From: Lachnospiraceae bacterium KH1T2
GTDB lineage: Bacteria > Bacillota > Clostridia > Lachnospirales > Lachnospiraceae
Reading direction: 5' to 3'
Length of the DNA: 64,000 nt
NCBI GenBank assembly: GCA_900114405.1
Contig: FOSY01000009.1
Span: 54,061 to 118,060 of the forward strand
The notes under the pieces were generated by a model, which did not search any database, had not been told where the DNA came from, and was given only the letters and a program-made list of their open reading frames with translations. Of this stretch, positions 59,067-64,000 are shown piece after piece; the first letter of the stretch is position 1; every line of letters begins with the position of its first letter. A program made the position numbers and the translations under genes.

Positions 59067-61172
59067 TTAATTCTTATACGATTCTGCTGCCTCGTCGTAA
59101 ACAGATTCACCATTACCCGGTTCACCATCAACATGGACATCTATATAGTTAGAATAATGGCTCTTGCCCTGAGTATCACGAATATCAAAAAGACCGATAT
59201 AGTTATGCTCTAAAGCCGGCTTTTCATATGTAACTTTCAGGTCACCTTTAACATCGATTCCTGCTCCAAGGAACGAAGACTCATCCCATGATTCAAATGG
59301 TTCTACACTTCCATCATCGTTAAATTTGATCTTTCTTGCAAAGTACTGCACAAGAATGTGATCACCATCTTTAATCGTGTCTACCTGCTTACTTGGAACA
59401 CTAAGTTCATTATCGTCTGCTTCATTTATTCTGTATATTCCTGTGATAACTCCTGTAGGATGTTCCTTATCTACTCTGAAGTACAAAGCATCATTATGTG
59501 TTTCACCTACTAACTCACCCTTAGTAACATAAGTTACATACTCTGCATAATCTTCAGTGACCTCTGTCTGAATTGCAAAAATCGGAACCTTATTCCCACT
59601 ATTATCAGTTAAATAGAAAATCCTTCCATCAAAATCAGTGCTCAACTTGCCATCATTGCTAAGTTTTGTATTTGCACTGTCGAGCCAGTAAATGTAACTT
59701 TCCTGACTCTCATCAGAAGTATCTTTTTCCCAGATAGATGCGTATGCCTTTGAGAAATTCTGTGTTTCTTCATCTGAAAGCTGTACGGAATACGCTGTAT
59801 CACTATCGTCTGAAATCACCGGAGCGCTATCTGTGACTGTCCACTCTGCCAGATCTTCTCCAGTCTGCTCTTTTGCAAAATCATGTATAAAAGATGTATA
59901 CTTCTCGTTATATTTTTCAGCGTCATACTTCTCTATCATCATATCCATAGCATAAGTATTATCATATGGGAAATAAACTGAAAGTCCACTTGCTCTTCCC
60001 ACATTTGTAACATTATAAATAACGCAGTCATTTACTGCTTTCTCCAGCTTTGCCGCCTTTTCAGGGTATACTGTCCTGATCTCATTTGAAAAGCAGCCTA
60101 AGTCAACATAGTCAAACATGCTATAGCTTCCTGTTTTACCAAAGGACTTTGTGTTATCTCTCGCTCTTGCTATTCTTGAGTACTCTCCATGCGTCAGTGC
60201 TTCGTCAGCCTCCTCTGCAAAACCTGCCACAGCTGATGTTACCTTATCCACCTTCGACATATCAATGCATGAAAGTGTGTAGTCCGGTACAAAGAAGCCC
60301 TGATTTGAATAATACTCTCCATAGGCTTTCGTGATTATATTTCCTGCCTCGTCTCCACTATAAGCATTTTCATCTGTTATCTCACCAAGTGCGCTGTAAT
60401 TCCAGCCGTCCTGAGCCTCGACTTCTTCTGAAGCTATCATATAATCTGCATCATCTTTAAGTGTATCTGCTACTTCTACCATTCCCATAAGACATGCGTC
60501 AAAACCGATCCACTCAAATTTTCCCTCTTTACAAACATCGGATTCGCCTATGGCTTCTCCAAGCTGTGTTACAGAAAGCATTTCATCGTCATGTTTTTCA
60601 TCCGAGCCATATCCAAGTACAGAGCCGCCGCCATGATTCCAAAGGATCAATGAGTAACTATCTGCCGGATATTCGCTCTTAGCTTTATTTATAAATTCCT
60701 TAAGCGTTGCCGGATCAGCCATATTTTGATTATCCATGCTGCATTCAGGAATAACATCTTCATCCTTCATGGTATACATCTTAAGTTCATCTTCATCGAT
60801 GGAACTATTCCACCATTTATTCGCACCGCCGGCACAAACTACAATATTCAATTTATCAGAGTCGTATCCGCTGCGTGCCATTTCCTGCAAATCTGCCGTA
60901 GCAGCTCCGGCCTGTGACTCAAGGTTTGAACCAACCATGTAGACCATGAGAGTCTGGCTATCTATCCCAGAAGAGCTGCTCTCCTCTTTATCTTCTCTCT
61001 CCTCGTCCTCTTCGTTATCTTTGTCTTCGTCCTCTTCGTCGTCATCCCAATCGTCATGTTCATACTCATCACTTTTGGCTTCTCTAGAGCTCCTTGTCTC
61101 TGACGCACATCCCGTCGCATACACCGCCAAAACTCCTGCAAGTATTAAAGCTTCAATAGATTTTCTTTTCAT
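59067..61172 (-). CDS. Clostripain-like (C11) cysteine peptidase lipoprotein
   Basis: A 701-residue secreted peptidase. The ATG at 61172 follows AAAGGAGCAG and opens a lipoprotein signal ending YATGC (C23-24). A strongly acidic spacer of about 35 residues (D/E-rich) follows, then the C11 domain: MVYMVGSNLESQAG, H180 in WNHGGGSV and C227 in FDACLMGM as catalytic dyad, and YFPYD. A beta-rich C-terminal domain of about 200 residues ends the protein. C11 enzymes cut after Arg or Lys and often self-activate. It lies on the cell surface. Confidence 0.9.
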   Translation of the reverse strand: MKRKSIEALILAGVLAVYATGCASETRSSREAKSDEYEHDDWDDDEEDEDKDNEEDEEREDKEESSSSGIDSQTLMVYMVGSNLESQAGAATADLQEMARSGYDSDKLNIVVCAGGANKWWNSSIDEDELKMYTMKDEDVIPECSMDNQNMADPATLKEFINKAKSEYPADSYSLILWNHGGGSVLGYGSDEKHDDEMLSVTQLGEAIGESDVCKEGKFEWIGFDACLMGMVEVADTLKDDADYMIASEEVEAQDGWNYSALGEITDENAYSGDEAGNIITKAYGEYYSNQGFFVPDYTLSCIDMSKVDKVTSAVAGFAEEADEALTHGEYSRIARARDNTKSFGKTGSYSMFDYVDLGCFSNEIRTVYPEKAAKLEKAVNDCVIYNVTNVGRASGLSVYFPYDNTYAMDMMIEKYDAEKYNEKYTSFIHDFAKEQTGEDLAEWTVTDSAPVISDDSDTAYSVQLSDEETQNFSKAYASIWEKDTSDESQESYIYWLDSANTKLSNDGKLSTDFDGRIFYLTDNSGNKVPIFAIQTEVTEDYAEYVTYVTKGELVGETHNDALYFRVDKEHPTGVITGIYRINEADDNELSVPSKQVDTIKDGDHILVQYFARKIKFNDDGSVEPFESWDESSFLGAGIDVKGDLKVTYEKPALEHNYIGLFDIRDTQGKSHYSNYIDVHVDGEPGNGESVYDEAAESYKN

Positions 61173-61319
61173 TCTTCTGCTCCTTTGTTTTTTATTTACC
61201 CCTCTATATATAAAACTTTTGAGAGGGTCAAAATGTTGCACTTTTTTTAAAATTTTTTTTAAAAATTTTTTTAAAACCCCAAAAACGCCCGTTTTTACTG
61301 GATTTATAGAAAAAAAATT

Positions 61320-61379
61320 TTTTTCAAAAAAATAACCCTGGTCTATAAAATCCCATCAACGAAATTTTATAAACCAAGG
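61320..61379 (-). terminator. Terminator of the prephenate dehydratase gene
   Basis: On the minus strand CCTTGGTTTATAAAAT pairs with ATTTTATAGACCAGGG and is followed by TTATTTTTTT. Beyond it, 61242-61333 is a run of alternating A and T tracts with no gene. Confidence 0.8.
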
Positions 61380-61424
61380 CTATTGAATACATCTTTATTG
61401 ATTTTTCCCTGCTCTGTATACAGC

Positions 61425-62360
61425 TCAATGCGTGTCGAAGGCTCCAAGATATCTAAATTCAAAAGATTTATTTTCTGTAAGTTTCTCATAACTTTCATAA
61501 CTAGTATCCGAGCATTCGATAAGATAGTAATATTCTCCAAGTTTTGTTTTTTGAGGTCTGTCATGAAGCGTCACAAGCTTCATTTTCTGATCATCCATCT
61601 TTGCCAAAAGTGCCGGAAGGTCCTCAGCCGCTCCCGCTGCCACAAAAGCCAGACGATTTCCCTGCTGTACTGCAGGCTCACTTTTTGAAAGGACGTAAAA
61701 TCTGGTCTTATTTTTATCGTTTTCCTGAATGTTTTCTGCAATTATCTCAAGTCCATATACATCTGCACATCCTGCGGATGCGATCGCAGCCCACGAGGCA
61801 TCACCGCCTTCTGAAACGATCTTCGCTCCTTCTGCTGTACTTGAAGCCTCAATGATCTTTGCATTTGGAATATTTTTTTCCATCCAGGCTTTACCCTGTG
61901 CTATTCCCTGCTTATGAGAATAGACAGTCTTTACATCCTTGATATTTGTCTCGGGAAGAGCCAGCAGATTTTGATTTATCGTAAGCTCTACCTCTCCAAC
62001 AACGTATAGATCTTTATTAGCGATCAACGTATCTACATAATCAATTACCGCACCGCCAATAGTATTTTCCTGCGGAATAACTGCATAGTCAGATTTTCCA
62101 TCACTTAGCGCCTGCACTGCGTCATTAACAGTTTCATAAGGGACATACTCACCCTTATTTTCAAAAAATACCTCACATGCCTCATTCGTATATGTCCCCT
62201 CAGGGCCTAAATAGCTGACTTTAGCCGCCTCATACGAAACTGAATCATCAGTAGCTTGTGATGCTTCACTACTCCTCCGACCGCTCGTACATCCAGTAAA
62301 AGTAACACATATAATGAGTGCCGCTGCAAGTATCTTCCTGCTTTCAGATAAAATCTCCAT
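61425..62360 (-). CDS. Prephenate dehydratase-like lipoprotein
   Basis: A 311-residue protein that combines a lipoprotein signal (ILAAALIICVTFTGC, C24) and a Ser-rich spacer with a full prephenate dehydratase domain: VSYLGPEGTYTNEA, VIPQENTIGGAVIDYVD, VYSHKQGIAQGKAWM, SSTAEGAK, AAIASAGCADVYGLE and T219-R220-F221 in NKTRF. A C-terminal ACT-like part follows (VTLHDRPQKTKLGEYYYLIEC; HDRP stands where enzymes that sense phenylalanine have ESRP). Ordinary PheA is cytoplasmic; an outside enzyme would meet prephenate only if it is exported or taken from other cells. It may instead bind a ligand. Confidence 0.85.
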   Translation of the reverse strand: MEILSESRKILAAALIICVTFTGCTSGRRSSEASQATDDSVSYEAAKVSYLGPEGTYTNEACEVFFENKGEYVPYETVNDAVQALSDGKSDYAVIPQENTIGGAVIDYVDTLIANKDLYVVGEVELTINQNLLALPETNIKDVKTVYSHKQGIAQGKAWMEKNIPNAKIIEASSTAEGAKIVSEGGDASWAAIASAGCADVYGLEIIAENIQENDKNKTRFYVLSKSEPAVQQGNRLAFVAAGAAEDLPALLAKMDDQKMKLVTLHDRPQKTKLGEYYYLIECSDTSYESYEKLTENKSFEFRYLGAFDTH

Positions 62361-62515
62361 TTCCCGTCCCCCCTGAAATTTACAATATGCCCTATAAATA
62401 TAACATTTCTATTGCAAATGTGGTTAAGACCGATACATGTATACTGCTTTTTCTGAAACACAATTTAACTCAGTCAACGACGCAGGTGCTTTTATTATTT
62501 CAATACATGGACAGA

Positions 62516-63145
62516 TCAGTCAATGATCTCTGTCAATTCTTCAAATTTAGAGATCTTCTCTACATATTTCTCAGTATTTCCAAAGCCATACGATGCAAAA
62601 ATAAACGGTACACCTGCCTTTTCACAGGCTATTGCATCACCATCGGTATCGCCCACATATAGCGGAGCTTTAAGAGAATTTCTCTCTGCCAAAAGCCTGA
62701 TATTATCAGCCTTTCCATTACCTGTATTTCCATAGCATTCCGTATCTGTCACGTACTTTTCCATACCTGTCTTCTCAAGCATCAGCTCGATGTAGCCTTT
62801 CTGACAATTGCTCACTACGAAGATCTTTACTTTCTTCGAAAGAGCAGCTATGGTTTCCTTTACTCCCTCATAAACGATATGGCACTCGTCCTTCTGCAGA
62901 TATTCCTGCTCATATCTCTCACAAAGCCTCATAAGCTTATGCCTTTTCTCCATCTCCACTCTGCTGAAAAGCCCTGCTGCAATCTCTTCCATTGTCTTTC
63001 CAAAGTATGCTTTCAGCATTTCTGCCGAAATCGTGTCATAGTCAGCTTCCATATCTATAGCAGCTTTATTCCATGCATCAGCGACAATCCCTGTAGAATT
63101 CCATATAGTGCCGTCTACATCAAGTATAATTCCATCTGTCTTCAT
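62516..63145 (-). CDS. HAD-superfamily phosphatase (phosphoglycolate phosphatase-like)
   Basis: A 209-residue HAD hydrolase. Motif I is D9-V-D11-G-T, motif II VVSNCQKGY, motif III/IV LYVGDTDGDAIACEKAGVPFIF; a helical cap lies between residues 15 and 85. The substrate is a small phosphate ester that cannot be told from sequence. AGAGAGA precedes the ATG. It follows the 85-residue gene by 21 bases and is probably cotranscribed. Confidence 0.88.
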   Translation of the reverse strand: MKTDGIILDVDGTIWNSTGIVADAWNKAAIDMEADYDTISAEMLKAYFGKTMEEIAAGLFSRVEMEKRHKLMRLCERYEQEYLQKDECHIVYEGVKETIAALSKKVKIFVVSNCQKGYIELMLEKTGMEKYVTDTECYGNTGNGKADNIRLLAERNSLKAPLYVGDTDGDAIACEKAGVPFIFASYGFGNTEKYVEKISKFEELTEIID

Positions 63146-63166
63146 CTAAATCTCTCTTTTTAAATC

Positions 63167-63424
63167 TTAAGCATCAAAATCAACGTGGTAGGTTTTATCA
63201 TCCTCATGGATATCTATGTAATGAAGGTCAAAATCTTTATCAAGAATATCCATGCATCCTTCGTAGTACACCGTATCAGACTTCTTCACCATGAAAATAT
63301 ACTTTCCATTTTCTTTTGCATCAGCTTCTTTGCTCACTTCATAGTAAAACTCTCTGCCATCTATCTCACCTGTGTATCCTGAAGCTTTTATCTTTTCTTC
63401 AATGGTTCTGTACAATTCTTCCAT
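63167..63424 (-). CDS. Small hypothetical protein (85 residues)
   Basis: A soluble, acidic 85-residue protein with an alpha-beta pattern: ELYRTIEEKIKASGY, then strands REFYYEVS, KYIFMVKKSD, MDILDKDFDLHYIDI and TYHVDFDA. I do not recognise a family. GGAGATAAGA before the ATG supports translation. It precedes the HAD gene closely. Confidence 0.65.
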   Translation of the reverse strand: MEELYRTIEEKIKASGYTGEIDGREFYYEVSKEADAKENGKYIFMVKKSDTVYYEGCMDILDKDFDLHYIDIHEDDKTYHVDFDA

Positions 63425-63532
63425 TTCTTATCTCCATCTAACTATTATAGCCAATCTTTTGCTAACCTCTATTTTACAGCAAGTGACTTATTATGTAAAA
63501 AGGATATCTCGTCCTCCCTGCGTGTATTGGTT

Positions 63533-63672
63533 GTTACTGTTCACTCGCTTCTAGCTCGCTCACGTAACGGATTTTGCCAATTAAATCGCCTCCGGCGATG
63601 GGCAAAATCCAATGGCTTTTCATCTTTCTTGGTCGTAAACTCCGCAGCGTAGTGCTCCGTTTACGTGTGAAC
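63533..63672. repeat. 140-bp multi-hairpin dispersed repeat, copy B
   Basis: Second copy of the element at 54331-54470, one base different. It lies in the non-coding end of the window. The copies share no flanking sequence, and no target-site duplication is obvious. Confidence 0.85.
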
Positions 63673-64000
63673 CAATGTCATTCACTTTAGAATGTGATTT
63701 CCTTATATAGTTAGTTATGCACTGACATACTGTATACTTAAGCTTTTTTACAGATTCTATCTAAATACAATTGTCAAAACGGCAGAATATAACTGATTCT
63801 ATTTGGCTGTTTCAGGAAAAGAGGGTAACCTTAATAAGACTACGAGACATTTTTAACTTCTTGTAGATGGATAAAAGTGTTATAGTTAGTTATGAGTAAT
63901 GCTTAGTTTCGATAGCAGAAACTCATAGGTAATTTGAACCTTGCTTGGCGGCGATAGGTTCTCTCAGGTCTGATTGGTTCAATGTTATTGGCAATCAGAC
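63673..64000. other. Non-coding tail of the window
   Basis: No supported gene. A 14-base string TATAGTTAGTTATG occurs at 63705 and again at 63881. A hairpin GTCTGATTG/CAATCAGAC closes the window (63968-64000). GTTTCGATAGCAGAAAC near 63907 can form a small stem. The region may be the leader of a gene or RNA that starts beyond the edge. Confidence 0.4.

Noticed and set aside
63930..64000. Start of a 5S or 16S rRNA gene at the window end (GGCGGCGATAG resemblance)
   Set aside because: Following bases do not match rRNA; only a hairpin is supported.

Overview
The window looks like chromosomal DNA of an anaerobic, low-GC Gram-positive bacterium, most likely of the Lachnospiraceae (Butyrivibrio/Roseburia-like). 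This rests on strong AGGAGG-type ribosome sites, lipoprotein signals instead of periplasmic ones, a GH120-type beta-xylosidase, the arginine-agmatine-carboxyspermidine polyamine cluster and many hybrid and two-component signalling genes. No rRNA or tRNA gene and no intact phage or transposase gene was seen. The base composition looks A+T-rich but was not counted. About 42 kb of the left part is almost entirely minus strand; the polyamine operon is the main plus-strand block.

Layout. 1-2.1 kb: an RloA/RloB-like ATPase plus TOPRIM-like pair (candidate anti-phage cassette) with a third gene starting at the edge. 2.1-4.3 kb: scarred ground with two decayed tyrosine-phosphatase 5' ends, a winged-helix remnant, an intact DUF1848 gene and a MocR relic. 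4.3-8.8 kb: two DUF4230 proteins, a YwqG-like protein, and an ECF sigma factor with its membrane partner. 8.8-11.5 kb: a hybrid kinase that has lost its histidine-phosphorylation domain, overlapping an HD-GYP response regulator. 11.6-20.8 kb: a 2307-residue protein with a papain-like active site and an M13 lipoprotein peptidase. 21-26.6 kb: FtsX-type ABC transporter, its two-component system and a small hydrolase.

26.7-35.1 kb is a defence island: hsdM, hsdS and hsdR of a type I restriction system. Between hsdS and hsdR sit two tiny proteins and a HipA-like kinase. Between hsdM and hsdS lies a previously unmarked 33-residue membrane toxin gene on the opposite strand, with a convergent antisense RNA promoter and a shared terminator, which is the layout of a type I toxin-antitoxin locus.

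35-42.5 kb: beta-xylosidase, a lipoprotein, an oxidoreductase, a Ca2+/Na+ antiporter and a glycosyltransferase. 42.6-49.8 kb: a strong promoter and a roughly 300-nt structured RNA ending in tandem terminators, then speA, speE, carboxyspermidine dehydrogenase, nspC, aguA and aguB, which together can turn arginine into spermidine. 49.8-63.4 kb: methylglyoxal synthase, ZIP transporter, MetY, BrnQ, MATE/MarR, TraX, HxlR/flavin-type oxidoreductase, a clostripain-like lipoprotein peptidase, an unusual lipoprotein-anchored prephenate dehydratase and a HAD phosphatase. A near-identical 140-bp multi-hairpin repeat occurs at 54.3 and 63.5 kb.

The items most worth attention are the type I toxin locus inside the hsd operon, the HipA-like trio, the RNA ahead of the polyamine operon, the giant papain-like protein and the exported prephenate dehydratase.
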